From NCBI RefSeq assembly GCF_001191005.1, contig NZ_CP012201.1, forward strand, positions 1 to 64,000: a stretch of 64,000 bases of DNA. Direction: 5' to 3'. The notes under the pieces are model-generated. The model was not told the origin of the DNA. It was given only the letters and a program-made list of their open reading frames with translations, and ran no database searches. This stretch comes from Massilia sp. NR 4-1. GTDB taxonomy: Bacteria > Pseudomonadota > Gammaproteobacteria > Burkholderiales > Burkholderiaceae_D. Shown here one piece after another: positions 1 through 8,835 of this stretch. The stretch's first letter is position 1. Each line of letters starts with the position of its first letter. Made by a program: the position numbers and the translations under genes.

Positions 1-953
1 GCGCACAGCAGCTGCAAGGCATGGCGCAGATTGATGTCCTGCTCCTGCCTTTCCGCGCTGACGACGCCGCGCACTTCGGCCAGCAGCGAATGCGCCAGCT
101 CGCGCGCTGTGGCCAAGGCCGTTGCGGGCTTGTCGCCGGATTGGCGGCTGGCCAGGTCGAGATGCAGATTGAGCGCCGTCAAATGGTGGCCGACAGCGTC
201 ATGCAGGTTGCGCGCGATGCGCATGCGTTCGGAGGCGCGCACCGTATCGCCGAGCAGGGACTGGGTCGCGCGCAGCTGGGCATGAGAGGCTGCCAGCTGC
301 AGGCGCCCCTGCAGTTCCTGGCGCGCCAGCCAGGCCAGGGCAAAGCCGAGGATGAGCAGGCAGCGTTCGGTGCTGAGCATTGCCATCATCGTGAAAACCC
401 GTCCGTCGCCCAGATCCTGGCTGGCGCTGGCGAGCACCAGCATATCCACGCCGACGCCCAGCAGAATCTGGATTGCCAGGCAGGCCAGTGCGCGGCGCAA
501 CGGCAGCAGGGCGCCAAGCTGTACCGCCACCAGCAGATGAAAGGCGAGTGAATTGAGGGCGAGGGCGGCCAGCAGTTGGGCGGCAAGGGCCAGGTGCTTG
601 AGCGCCGGCGCGCATTTCAGCGCGGGACGGGTGCGCCACCACATCAGGCCAACGATGCCGATGGCCAGCAGGGCTTTCAGCGCCAGAAAGAGCTGGAAGC
701 TCAGCATCACCCGGTCGCTGCCGGCGCGCAGCAGGGATGGTGCGGGCGTAAGAAAGGTGGCCAGATAGCGCGCCAGCAGCCCAGGCGGATTGATCATCTC
801 GGTCCATTGCGGGCCGCCCGCCAGCGCTGCGCCCAGTTCGAGGGCGACAAAGACGGCGGCGGTCAGCAGTCCGGTCGCACGGTAGCGCCGGATGGTTGGG
901 AGGGCCGGCTTGGCGGGGACTGCAATCGGTATGGCGGTCATCAGGCCTGTCAT
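1..953 (-). CDS. Sensor histidine kinase, NarL/DesK type (3' end outside the window)
   Basis: About 317 N-terminal residues are visible and the reading frame runs off the left edge. The first 190 residues contain several hydrophobic stretches that look like four to six membrane segments. They are followed by a short coiled linker and the dimerisation/phosphoacceptor box RIARNLHDAVGHHL, with the probable phosphorylated His near residue 251. This box is characteristic of the HisKA_3 family, whose partners are LuxR/NarL-type response regulators. The ATPase domain should lie beyond the window. The start at 953 gives the longest hydrophobic N-terminus; a second ATG at 941 is possible and neither has a strong ribosome binding site. 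The partner regulator is not visible. Confidence 0.85.
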   Translation of the reverse strand, partial: MTGLMTAIPIAVPAKPALPTIRRYRATGLLTAAVFVALELGAALAGGPQWTEMINPPGLLARYLATFLTPAPSLLRAGSDRVMLSFQLFLALKALLAIGIVGLMWWRTRPALKCAPALKHLALAAQLLAALALNSLAFHLLVAVQLGALLPLRRALACLAIQILLGVGVDMLVLASASQDLGDGRVFTMMAMLSTERCLLILGFALAWLARQELQGRLQLAASHAQLRATQSLLGDTVRASERMRIARNLHDAVGHHLTALNLHLDLASRQSGDKPATALATARELAHSLLAEVRGVVSAERQEQDINLRHALQLLC

Positions 954-1005
954 TTTGGTAAGTTTGAGCGGGGCCATTCTACGCGGTGCTGGCATGCGGG
1001 CAAAG

Positions 1006-1036
1006 TGCCGGAAGTCATACGGCCTGACTTCCGGCA
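1006..1036. promoter_or_regulatory. Perfect 12-bp inverted repeat between divergent genes
   Basis: TGCCGGAAGTCA at 1006-1017 and its exact reverse complement at 1025-1036 are separated by 7 bases. The repeat lies between the start of the minus-strand histidine kinase and the start of the plus-strand secreted protein. There is no T-run next to it, so a terminator is unlikely. An operator for a dimeric regulator, possibly the kinase's own partner, is the simplest reading, but this is inference. Confidence 0.45.
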
Positions 1037-1104
1037 TATGCCGCGCCTGGCGCAATGCCGTAGAATCGCTGCCGTACCAGTCTTTTATGCCGGGGATAAG
1101 TTTG

Positions 1105-1833
1105 ATGAGAATGCCGAAGTGGATGGCGCTGCCCTTATGCCTGCTGGCTTGCGCCGCTGCCGCGGAGGAGGTGACCCAAGTGGTGGTGGCGGCTGCGCGC
1201 GACGCTGAATGGCACAGCTACCGCCACGCCTACAAGGCGGCGCGCTCCTTTGAACCTTTTTTGAAAACCCGCCCCCTGATCCAGGCGCATATGCAGATCC
1301 GGCCCAACCGGCCGGAAGAACCCATGGATGGCTTGCAGCTGCAGTTGAGCGGCGAGAGCGTCAATCTGGACATTCCCGTCGATGCGCTGGGTCGCGCTAC
1401 CCTGCCCATGTTGAAGCAGGCTTATGATGAAGACGCGGTGCTGCGCCTGAACCGCCAGCGCGGCCATTACCATTTCAGCGGCCGCTATTCGATCCGCGAG
1501 CGGGAAGACGGCATTTACAGCGGCGCCGATCTGCGCGCCGCCTGTGAACAGCTGCTGAGCGCGCAGCGCGAATCGGGTTACCGTCTGCGCCTGTTCGGCA
1601 AAAAATGCGTGGGCGTGAAATTCGTCTATCCCACCGCTGGTCCCGAGCCGGAAGTCGTGCACCGGGGCGCCGATGGCCAGCTGACGCCGCTTGCCACGGC
1701 GCTGGACCATCCCTTTGAAAACCCGACCATGGGCACGTATCGCCTCGCCATTTACCGCTTTGCGGACTGGCCCGCCAACGGCGAGGTGCTTGCGCACAGC
1801 AAGCCGCTGGCGGTGGGAACAGTGTACGAATAA
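1105..1833 (+). CDS. Exported protein of unknown function
   Basis: A 242-residue protein with a short signal peptide (MRMPKWMALPLCLLACAAAAEE), probably cleaved after the Ala run and therefore periplasmic. The mature part is mixed in charge and has no motif I recognise. It contains two regions rich in alternating hydrophobic and polar residues that suggest beta structure, and two Cys about 20 residues apart (around AACEQLL and GKKCVG) that could form a disulfide. The start at 1105 is preceded by GGGG nine bases upstream; an ATG at 1087 is an alternative. It stands alone between a divergent kinase gene and a strong terminator. Function unknown. Confidence 0.7.
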   Translation: MRMPKWMALPLCLLACAAAAEEVTQVVVAAARDAEWHSYRHAYKAARSFEPFLKTRPLIQAHMQIRPNRPEEPMDGLQLQLSGESVNLDIPVDALGRATLPMLKQAYDEDAVLRLNRQRGHYHFSGRYSIREREDGIYSGADLRAACEQLLSAQRESGYRLRLFGKKCVGVKFVYPTAGPEPEVVHRGADGQLTPLATALDHPFENPTMGTYRLAIYRFADWPANGEVLAHSKPLAVGTVYE

Positions 1834-1849
1834 GCCCGAATTGGCCGTC

Positions 1850-1882
1850 CCGCGTTGCGAAACGCGGTCCTTTTTGTTTTTT
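1850..1882 (+). terminator. Rho-independent terminator
   Basis: A CCGCGTT/AACGCGG stem with a 4-base loop (1850-1867) is followed by a T-rich tract (TCCTTTTTG and further Ts). It lies 16 bp after the stop of the exported protein gene. Confidence 0.8.
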
Positions 1883-2061
1883 CTGCGCAATTCGGGTGGA
1901 CGGGCGGTTACCGCTTCGGTATTCTTTCAGTATCCAGTAATCCCTCAGCTAGCCGCGACCCGGCATGGAGAGATGAAGTTAGCTGCCTGTCAATACAGGC
2001 TGTTTTAGTTGTGTATTGCGCAAGCCGCTTCGGCGGGCCGCAATATTTACCGGGGTTGCAA

Positions 2062-2757
2062 ATGAATATGGAAGACGAACGGGTGATTTACGGAACGGAA
2101 GACCTGCTGGCCAGCTTGTGCACATCGGTTACGCGGGTACTGAATGTAGCAACACAAAGCAAGATCAATTACTCCGCGATGGTTCAGCGCATCACGAAGA
2201 TCGGCCTGAAACCCGACATCGGCTGCTTCGTGCTGTTTGACGGCGGCTTCACCGGTCTGGTGGTGCTGAACTTTGCCGCCGATACGGCGATGGAGATTTA
2301 CGAACGCTATATGCTGCACATGGGCATGCCGAAGTCGGAGCTGGCTGGTTCCTACACCTCGGACGAAGTGGCCAACATCATGGGCGAGCTGATGAACCAG
2401 ATCGTGGGCGATTTCACCGGCAAGGTGCGCCGCGAGCTGCAAACCAATATCACCCAGAACCAGCCGAAGATGCTGGTGCTGACCAAGCAGGTCATGCTGA
2501 ATGTGGATACGCCGCTGGACCGTCCGGAAATGCGCCGCGTCTCCTTCTTCACCGAGAAGAACAATATCTTCTACCTGGAACTGGCGATCGACCGCACCGA
2601 ATTCATCAAGCTGCATGATTTCGAAGTCAACGAGATCGCCGATCCGGATGCGCTGCTGGATATGGAGCGCGCCAACAGCCAGGGCGCCGCTCAGGCCGCT
2701 CCGGCTTCCGCTGTCGACGACGATGCCGACGAGCTGCTGAAATCGCTGGGCATGTAA
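2062..2757 (+). CDS. DUF3334 family protein, CheX-like fold
   Basis: A 231-residue cytoplasmic protein. The stretches VIYGTEDLLASLCTSVTRVL, KPDIGCFVLFDGGFTGLVV and NITQNQPKMLVLTKQV match my recollection of the conserved core of DUF3334. The arrangement of this family resembles the CheX/CheC chemotaxis phosphatases, including a central SxxxExxNxxxGE-like segment (TSDEVANIMGELMNQIVGDF). The last 30 residues are an acidic, Ala-rich tail. Chosen start MNMEDERV at 2062 has a weak GGGG upstream; the frame is open further upstream but without plausible starts. No chemotaxis genes are adjacent, so a chemotaxis role is inference from fold only. Confidence 0.75.
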   Translation: MNMEDERVIYGTEDLLASLCTSVTRVLNVATQSKINYSAMVQRITKIGLKPDIGCFVLFDGGFTGLVVLNFAADTAMEIYERYMLHMGMPKSELAGSYTSDEVANIMGELMNQIVGDFTGKVRRELQTNITQNQPKMLVLTKQVMLNVDTPLDRPEMRRVSFFTEKNNIFYLELAIDRTEFIKLHDFEVNEIADPDALLDMERANSQGAAQAAPASAVDDDADELLKSLGM

Positions 2758-2774
2758 GACCGCCCCGCCAGCCT

Positions 2775-2808
2775 AAAAAAGGCCGCATGCGAATGCGGCC
2801 TTTTCTTT
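2775..2808. terminator. Bidirectional terminator between convergent genes
   Basis: An A-run (2775-2780), the stem GGCCGCAT/ATGCGGCC with a GCGA loop (2781-2800), and a T-run after it. It sits between the ends of the DUF3334 gene and the minus-strand TonB receptor gene and can serve both. Confidence 0.85.
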
Positions 2809-2825
2809 TGTGCTTGGCTTTTTGC

Positions 2826-5078
2826 TTAGAAGTCCATCGTAGCGGACAGCTGGAAGGTGCGCGGCGCGCCCAAGGCCAGGCTGGACAGCAGCGGCATGCC
2901 CCAATACGACTTGTTCGCCACATTGTTGATGCCGGCCCGCAGCGTCAGCGGTTTGCCTGCCGCCTTGGTGGCATAGCGCGCGCCCAGGTCAAACACGGTA
3001 TGGCCGCCCGCCGCCAGCGCGTTGTCGGCGCTGATGTATTGCTTGGAGAGCGAGGTCGCATTGGCCGTCAGCACCAGGCCAGGCAGCGTGGACACATCCC
3101 ATTCCGCGCCCAGCTTGCCTTGCAGCTTGGGCACGCCGGTGGCCATCTTGCCCTGGTTGGCGCCGCCGGTGGTGCGCGTCAGCTTGGGGTCCACATAGGC
3201 GATGCCGCCCATCAGGCGCACGCTGCGCAGCGGCGTGCCGAAGAAGGACCATTCCACGCCCCGGTTACGCTGCTCGCCGCCGAACGAGAAGATATTCGTC
3301 ACAGGGTCGGTATAGCTGCTGGGCCGCTTGATTTCGAACAGGCTGGCCGTATGGGCGAACTCGCCCAGGTCGACCTTGAGTCCAAGCTCTTTCTGCTTGG
3401 TTTTGTACGGCGCAAAGATTTCGCCCGCATTGGCGGCCGTCATCGGCGCCGTGGCGCCCTGGCTTAGGCCTTCGACGTAGTTGGCATACAGCGAGATATT
3501 CCGGGTGGCCTTGAACAGCAGGGCGGCGGCCGGCGTCACGGCACTTTCGTCGTAGCGCGAGGTGCGCGCGCCGGTCGTCACGTTGAAAGAGTCGCTGAGC
3601 ACGCGCTGGTGGCGCGCGCCCAGGGTCAGCTGCACCTTATCCTCTGCAAACGAGAGCGTGTCGGCCAGGCCCACGCTGCTCAGACGCACCTTGGTCTTGG
3701 CGATATGCGGCAGCACGAGGGTGGGGGCGCTATTCCATACCGGATTGTAGATATTGGCGACCCATTCGGCGCTCGGCACGCTGCGCCGGCCGTAATCGTC
3801 CTGATGGTGCTGGTAGTGCGTGGCATTCAGTGCCCATTGGTGGCGGATGCTGCCGGTCTGGAACTTGCCCTTCAAGCCCACGTCCGCCGCCTTCTTCTCC
3901 ACGTCGAAACCCAGCTGGCCGACGATGGTGCGGTAATCACCGGCCGCATTGAGCACCTGGCCACTGGCGGCGCCGTTGTATTTGTACTCGGTCTTGCTGG
4001 CGCCAAAGGCGGCATAGGCTTGCAGGTTTTCGTTCAGATCGAAGTCGCCGCGCGCGATGACGCCCTTGTCCTTGGTTTCGACGAAGGACCAGTCGGGGTT
4101 CAGTAGGGTATCGGCCTTCGGTGGGCGGGGAATCGCCACGCCCGGCGCCAGGCTGATGCCGCGCGTGACGCCGTCCACGCGGTCGGTGCTGGTGTACATA
4201 TCAAGCGACCAGCGGGTGCGCTCGCCGCGCCAATCCAGGCCAAGGGAGGCCAGGTGGACTTTCTTGTCCTGCCGTTTGACGGCGCCTTCGCCATCGCGGT
4301 AAGCGCCGTTGAAGCGCAGGCCGAACTGTTTATTCTCGCCCCAGCGGCGGCCCACATCGAGGTGACCGCCGAACTGGGCGTTGGACATATAGCTCGCCGT
4401 CAGGCGCGTCAGCGGCGTGTCGCCCGCACGCTTGGGCACGAGGTTGACGGCGCCGCCCACCGAGCCGCCCGGCGGCATGCCGTTGAGCAGGGCCGATGGG
4501 CCTTTCAAGACTTCGATGCGCTCGAACATTTCGGGCGAGGTGCGGTAATAGGGCGCCATGCCGAACAGGCCGCCGATGGTCATATCGCTGGTGCCGGAGC
4601 CGAAGCCGCGGATGGAGTAGTTCTCGCTCCAGGCGCCGGTGACGCCATTGCTGAACACCGTCGGGTCGGCGGCGGCGATCACGTCGGTGATGTTTTGCGC
4701 CTGGCGGTCGGCGATGAACTTGTCCGTATAGCTGATGGTGCTGAACGGGGTTTCCATGAAGTCCTTGTCGCCCAGCAGACCGACGCGGCCGCCGGACGCC
4801 ACCTGCCCGCCGGCATAGGTGTCGGTGGCGGAGATGGCTTGTCCCTGTACCGTCACCGTGGCCATCGTGGCAGTGTCCTGCGGCGCGTGTTTGCGGGCGC
4901 CTGCGCCCTCACCGGCGGCCGGCGTTTGCGCCATGGCCAGCGGGATTGCGCCCACGGCCAATCCCAGCAGCAGCGCGATCCGCGTTGCGGCGCCGGCTTT
5001 GAGCGCAAAGGGCAGGGAGGTGTGCGCTGGCGGCTGTGCGGTGCTGGCGTAGCGTTGGTGGGAGCGACGTTGGGTCAT
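2826..5078 (-). CDS. TonB-dependent siderophore receptor
   Basis: A 750-residue outer-membrane receptor. The N-terminus carries a long signal region (LLLGLAVGAIPLAMAQ), followed by a TonB-box-like segment (ATVTVQGQ), a plug domain (NITDVIAAADPTVFSNG, YSIRGFG, MFERIEVLKGPSALLNGMPPGGSVGG) and a beta barrel that ends in Phe (SATMDF), as expected for BamA-inserted proteins. The plug motif VLKGPSALLNGxxPGGxVN is typical of the ferric-siderophore receptor group. Start at 5078 is chosen for the AAAGGAAG site just upstream; an in-frame start 33 bases earlier is possible. A Fur-box-like sequence lies about 50 bp upstream. It ends an iron-uptake gene row on the same strand and presumably delivers the ferric siderophore to the neighbouring ABC system. 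Confidence 0.92.
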   Translation of the reverse strand: MTQRRSHQRYASTAQPPAHTSLPFALKAGAATRIALLLGLAVGAIPLAMAQTPAAGEGAGARKHAPQDTATMATVTVQGQAISATDTYAGGQVASGGRVGLLGDKDFMETPFSTISYTDKFIADRQAQNITDVIAAADPTVFSNGVTGAWSENYSIRGFGSGTSDMTIGGLFGMAPYYRTSPEMFERIEVLKGPSALLNGMPPGGSVGGAVNLVPKRAGDTPLTRLTASYMSNAQFGGHLDVGRRWGENKQFGLRFNGAYRDGEGAVKRQDKKVHLASLGLDWRGERTRWSLDMYTSTDRVDGVTRGISLAPGVAIPRPPKADTLLNPDWSFVETKDKGVIARGDFDLNENLQAYAAFGASKTEYKYNGAASGQVLNAAGDYRTIVGQLGFDVEKKAADVGLKGKFQTGSIRHQWALNATHYQHHQDDYGRRSVPSAEWVANIYNPVWNSAPTLVLPHIAKTKVRLSSVGLADTLSFAEDKVQLTLGARHQRVLSDSFNVTTGARTSRYDESAVTPAAALLFKATRNISLYANYVEGLSQGATAPMTAANAGEIFAPYKTKQKELGLKVDLGEFAHTASLFEIKRPSSYTDPVTNIFSFGGEQRNRGVEWSFFGTPLRSVRLMGGIAYVDPKLTRTTGGANQGKMATGVPKLQGKLGAEWDVSTLPGLVLTANATSLSKQYISADNALAAGGHTVFDLGARYATKAAGKPLTLRAGINNVANKSYWGMPLLSSLALGAPRTFQLSATMDF

Positions 5079-5127
5079 ACGACTTCCTTTCAGTTGAGGC
5101 TGGGTCCGCATCCAGCGGACCCTTGAT

Positions 5128-5146
5128 AAAAATGAGAACTATTACG
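5128..5146 (-). promoter_or_regulatory. Fur-box-like operator upstream of the siderophore receptor
   Basis: AATGAGAACTATT at 5131-5143 resembles the core of the Fur box and is two bases from the better copy at 12581-12593. It lies 50 bp before the receptor start, where iron repression would be expected. Confidence 0.6.
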
Positions 5147-5178
5147 CTTTGAGGTGAAAATGAGACCGGGCTGGAAGA

Positions 5179-6168
5179 TCAGCCTTGGTAGCCCTTGAGC
5201 ACATCGTCGACCACGATCTTCAGCGCGCTCAGGCAGGCGCCGGTGGTGTACCAGGCATCGGCATCGACAAAGACCACGCGGCCGTTCTTCCATGCCTTGG
5301 TCTGGCGCAGCAGCGGATTGCTGACCTGGGCGGCATCGATGACGGGACGGCGATCCATCACGGCCGTGCGGTCCACCACGTAGAGGATGTCGGGATCGGC
5401 TTGCTGGATGAATTCGCTGGAGATGGGCTGGCCGTGCAAGCTGGTTTCCACCGCCGTGCTGGCTGGCTGCACGCCCAGGGCATTGAAGACGAAGCCATAG
5501 CGCGAGCGCACGCCGAAGGAGCTGAAAGCGCCATTGTTATGCAGTACGACCAGTGCTTTTTCGGCGCGGCCTGCGGTCGCGCGCCGGGCTGCCTGCACCT
5601 TGGCATCGAGTTCGGCGGCCTTGCTGCGTGCCAGCTCTTCCTTGCCGAAGATGCGGCCCAGGGTCAGCAGATGGTCCTTGACGACATCGAAGTGGCCGCT
5701 CTGGCTATTGCCGAAGTCCACGTCGAAATGCAGGGTGGGCGCGATCTCCGTCAATTCCTGGTAGTGGTTGGCTTGCAGTGGCGTAATCAGCACCAGGTCG
5801 GGGTGCAGGGCATGCACGCGCTCCAGATTGGGCTGGACGATGGCGCCCAGGTCCTGCACCTGCTGGTCGTCCTTGTACTTGGCCAGGAAGTGCGGCACAT
5901 AGTCCTTCACCATGCCCGCGATCGGCACGCCGAGCTGGTCGAGGAAGTCGGCTTCGTTCATCTCCAGCGCCGCCACGCGCTGCGGGCGTTGCTGGAGCGT
6001 GGTCGTGCCGAGCTTGTGCTTGACGGTGATCGGTTCGAAGCCAGGCGCGGCGGACGGCGCCCCTGCTGCGGCCGGCGCGGAGGCGGACGGCCCGGTTTTG
6101 CGGCCGCAGCCGTATAGGGCAGCCGAGGCGGCCAGTGCCAGGAGGAAGGTTCTACGCTCGATGGTCAT
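5179..6168 (-). CDS. Iron-siderophore ABC transporter substrate-binding lipoprotein
   Basis: A 329-residue binding protein of the FatB/CeuE/FepB class (periplasmic binding fold, PF01497 type). The N-terminus MTIERRTFLLALAASAALYG ends in a Cys in a lipobox-like context (LYGC), so it is probably lipid-anchored. A short Ala/Pro-rich linker follows, then the two-lobed domain with PQRVAALEMNEADFLDQLG, HPDLVLITP and a C-terminal lobe ending KIVVDDVLKGYQG. The gene follows the ATPase gene by 11 bp and is the last cistron of the six-gene import operon. It should bind the iron chelate delivered by the TonB receptor and pass it to the two permeases. Confidence 0.9.
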   Translation of the reverse strand: MTIERRTFLLALAASAALYGCGRKTGPSASAPAAAGAPSAAPGFEPITVKHKLGTTTLQQRPQRVAALEMNEADFLDQLGVPIAGMVKDYVPHFLAKYKDDQQVQDLGAIVQPNLERVHALHPDLVLITPLQANHYQELTEIAPTLHFDVDFGNSQSGHFDVVKDHLLTLGRIFGKEELARSKAAELDAKVQAARRATAGRAEKALVVLHNNGAFSSFGVRSRYGFVFNALGVQPASTAVETSLHGQPISSEFIQQADPDILYVVDRTAVMDRRPVIDAAQVSNPLLRQTKAWKNGRVVFVDADAWYTTGACLSALKIVVDDVLKGYQG

Positions 6169-6179
6169 GCTGGGATTTC

Positions 6180-6941
6180 CTATGGGTTGAAGTAGTTGCA
6201 CACGCAGCCGCGCTCGCTGCGCACGATTTCGAAGTCCAGTTCGTACAGGTCGCGCAGCCGCTCCTCGGTCACGGTTTCGGCCACCGGTCCGCTGAAGCGC
6301 AGCGCGCCGCCTTTCAGCGCCACGATGTGGTCGGAGTAGTTGGCGGCGAAGTTGATGTCGTGGATAACCAGGATCACGGTGCGTCCCTGTTCGTCGCATA
6401 GGCGGCGCAGTGCGCGCATGATCTGCACCGTGTGCTTCATGTCGAGATTGTTGAGCGGCTCGTCGAGCAGCAGCACCTCGGTTTCCTGGGCGATGGTCAT
6501 GGCCAGAAACGCCATCTGGCGCTGGCCGCCGCTCAATTCATCGAGATAGGCGTGGCGCAGCGGTTCCAGCGCCAGAAAGCTGATGGCCTGGCCGATGGCG
6601 CGCTGGTCGTCGGCCTTGAGTGCGCCGCGGCTGTGCGGAAAGCGGCCGAAGGCGACCAGTTCTTCCACCGTTAGACGCAGGTTGAAGCCGGGCGACTGGC
6701 GCAGCGTGGCCACCTGGCGCGCATAGTCGGCGGTGCGGATGTCCAGGGCGCTGCGATCCTTGATCAGGATGTCGCCCGAACTCGGCTCCAGCAGACGCGC
6801 CATGGCCATCAGCAGCGTCGACTTGCCAGCACCATTGGGGCCGATCAGAGAGCTGATACGTCCAGCTGGAAAGTGGACATTGATATCCGATAGTACGGTT
6901 TTGGCGCCGTACGCCTTGTGCAGATTGCGGATGGTAATCAT
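6180..6941 (-). CDS. Iron-siderophore ABC transporter ATP-binding protein
   Basis: A 253-residue ATPase. Walker A is GPNGAGKST (near residue 36), the signature is LSGGQRQ, Walker B is VLLLDEP, and the switch His is in VIHD. The sequence fits the FecE/FatE/CeuD group that powers iron-chelate import. Its ATG overlaps the stop of the upstream permease by four bases (ATGA), indicating translational coupling. The C-terminus has an unusual ERGCVCNYFNP end. Confidence 0.93.
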   Translation of the reverse strand: MITIRNLHKAYGAKTVLSDINVHFPAGRISSLIGPNGAGKSTLLMAMARLLEPSSGDILIKDRSALDIRTADYARQVATLRQSPGFNLRLTVEELVAFGRFPHSRGALKADDQRAIGQAISFLALEPLRHAYLDELSGGQRQMAFLAMTIAQETEVLLLDEPLNNLDMKHTVQIMRALRRLCDEQGRTVILVIHDINFAANYSDHIVALKGGALRFSGPVAETVTEERLRDLYELDFEIVRSERGCVCNYFNP

Positions 6942-7888
6942 GGGCTGCTTCGTTTGCGTACCGTCAGGGCCAGGAAGTAGGCGCCGCATACCAGGTTGAC
7001 GAGGATGGTGACGGTGGTCTTGTAGTTGAACAGGTGCTCGACCAGGAGCTGGGCGGCGATGAAGATGCCGATGGCGACCGCGCAGCCCAGTGCCAGCGTG
7101 CTGCGGTGCCGGCCATTGCCCGCCAGTGCGTAAGCGGTGTTGGCGACGAAGATGCCCATGAAGGCCGTCGGCCCGATCAAGCTGGTGGATACCGCGACCA
7201 GGATGGCGATCAGGGCCAGGTAGCGTCGCGTATGGCGCGCGTGGTCCACGCCCAGCGAAATGGCTTGCTCGCGGCCCAGGGCCATGACGTCGAGCAGCGG
7301 CAGGGTCTTGCGCGCGGCGATGCAGACGGCGGCCAGCGCCACCACCGCGATGACGAGCGACTCAGGCCGTGCGCGGTTGAACGAGGCATAGCTCAAGCCC
7401 TGGAACACGGCGAACTCGCCGGGGGCGATGCGCAGCTGGACGAATTGCGTGAAGCTGCCGATCACCATGGTCAGCACCAGGCCAAGCAGCAGTGGGCGAT
7501 ACAGGTCGGCCCGGCTGCCTTTCAGCAGCCAGTGGTGCAAGCCCCAGGAATAGGCCAGCATCAAGAGGGTGGAAACGAGGAAGTTGCCGCCTACGCCGAG
7601 CAGCGCCAGTCCCTGCGCGCCCAGCAGCAGGAGGAGAAGCGCCTGCCACAGCAGGTAGACCGCCTCGTAACCCATGACCGCCGGCGTCAGGATACGGTTG
7701 CCGGCCAGGGTCTGGAAGGCGATTGCGGAGAGCGCGACACAAACGCCGCCAATGGCGATGGCCGCCAGCCGCAGCAGGCGCTTGGGAATGACGTAATCGA
7801 AATCCAGCCCTGCCCCCGCGAATACGAACACGGCGGCGAGCAGGGCCACGGCCAGCCAGATTGCCCAGAACGGGAGAGTGCGCCTCAT
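6938..7888 (-). CDS. Iron-siderophore ABC transporter permease (second)
   Basis: A 316-residue FecCD-family permease with about nine hydrophobic membrane segments. It contains the family's conserved stretch LIGPTAFMGIFVANTAYALAG close to the C-terminus, which is the coupling region contacting the ATPase. Both ends overlap neighbours by ATGA, so it is tightly coupled to the other permease and the ATPase. It should form a heterodimeric channel with the product of the preceding gene. Confidence 0.92.
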   Translation of the reverse strand: MRRTLPFWAIWLAVALLAAVFVFAGAGLDFDYVIPKRLLRLAAIAIGGVCVALSAIAFQTLAGNRILTPAVMGYEAVYLLWQALLLLLLGAQGLALLGVGGNFLVSTLLMLAYSWGLHHWLLKGSRADLYRPLLLGLVLTMVIGSFTQFVQLRIAPGEFAVFQGLSYASFNRARPESLVIAVVALAAVCIAARKTLPLLDVMALGREQAISLGVDHARHTRRYLALIAILVAVSTSLIGPTAFMGIFVANTAYALAGNGRHRSTLALGCAVAIGIFIAAQLLVEHLFNYKTTVTILVNLVCGAYFLALTVRKRSSP

Positions 7889-8835
7889 CGCTCCCCCCGC
7901 AGCAGCAGGACGAAGAACAGCATGCCGCCCACGCCGCCCGCCGTCAGGCCGATCGGCACCTCGAAGGGATAGAGCAGCAGCCGTCCCGCGATATCGCAGG
8001 CCAGCAACAGGGCTGCGCCGGTGAGGGCAATCAGGGGCAGGGTGCGTCCCAGGTTCTCGCCATGGCGCCGCGCCACCAGGTGCGGTACGACCAGGCCGAC
8101 AAAGGGAATCGCGCCCACGGTGATGACGGTGGCGGCTACCGTTACGGATACCAGCAGCAGGCCCAGCGCCATGGTGGCGGCATAGCTCAAGCCGAGGCTG
8201 GTGGCCATGTCCTCGCCCATGCCAAGTACGGTGAAGCGCTGCGCATACAGATAGGTCATCACGACGATGGGCAGCACGAGATAGATGAGTTCGTAGTGCC
8301 CTTCGACGATCTTGGAAAAGTCGCCCAGCAGCCAGCCCTGCATGCTCTGCAGCATGCCCTGGCGGTAGGCATAAAACTCGGCGGCGGCGCTGAGCACGCT
8401 ACCGTACATCAGGCCGATCACCGGCACCAGCACCGTGTTGCGGAAGCGGGTGCGGCGGATCAGGGCGATATACAGCAAGCTGGCCACGAAGCAGAAGGCC
8501 AGGGCGAACAGCATGCGGCCCGCCGTGCTGGCAGCCATAGCCGGCGGCAGTGCCGTCAGCGATACCAGGATGCCGAGCTTGGCCGCGTCGAGCCCCCCTG
8601 AGGTGCCCGGTTCAACGAACTTATTGCGCACGATGTGCTGCAGGATCACGCCGCAGACGGATAGGCCGACGCCGGTCAGCACCAGCGCCGCCAGACGCGG
8701 CAGACGGCTGGCCGTCAGCGTCAGCCAGGCATCGCCCGACAGCGAGACCAGCTGCGGCCAAGCCAGTTGGCGCGCGCCGACCAGCAGCGAGGCGCCGCAC
8801 AGCACGATGAACAGGCCAAACAGACGAATCGGCAT
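7885..8835 (-). CDS. Iron-siderophore ABC transporter permease (first)
   Basis: A 316-residue FecCD-family permease. The conserved elements RLPRLAALVLTGVGLSVCGVILQ, VEPGTSGGLDAAKLG and GAIPFVGLVVPHLVAR are visible, with about nine membrane segments. The start codon overlaps the stop of the upstream ABC half-transporter (TGATG). Partner of the second permease; the order permease-permease-ATPase-binding protein is that of FatDCEB/CeuBCDE systems. Confidence 0.93.
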   Translation of the reverse strand: MPIRLFGLFIVLCGASLLVGARQLAWPQLVSLSGDAWLTLTASRLPRLAALVLTGVGLSVCGVILQHIVRNKFVEPGTSGGLDAAKLGILVSLTALPPAMAASTAGRMLFALAFCFVASLLYIALIRRTRFRNTVLVPVIGLMYGSVLSAAAEFYAYRQGMLQSMQGWLLGDFSKIVEGHYELIYLVLPIVVMTYLYAQRFTVLGMGEDMATSLGLSYAATMALGLLLVSVTVAATVITVGAIPFVGLVVPHLVARRHGENLGRTLPLIALTGAALLLACDIAGRLLLYPFEVPIGLTAGGVGGMLFFVLLLRGER

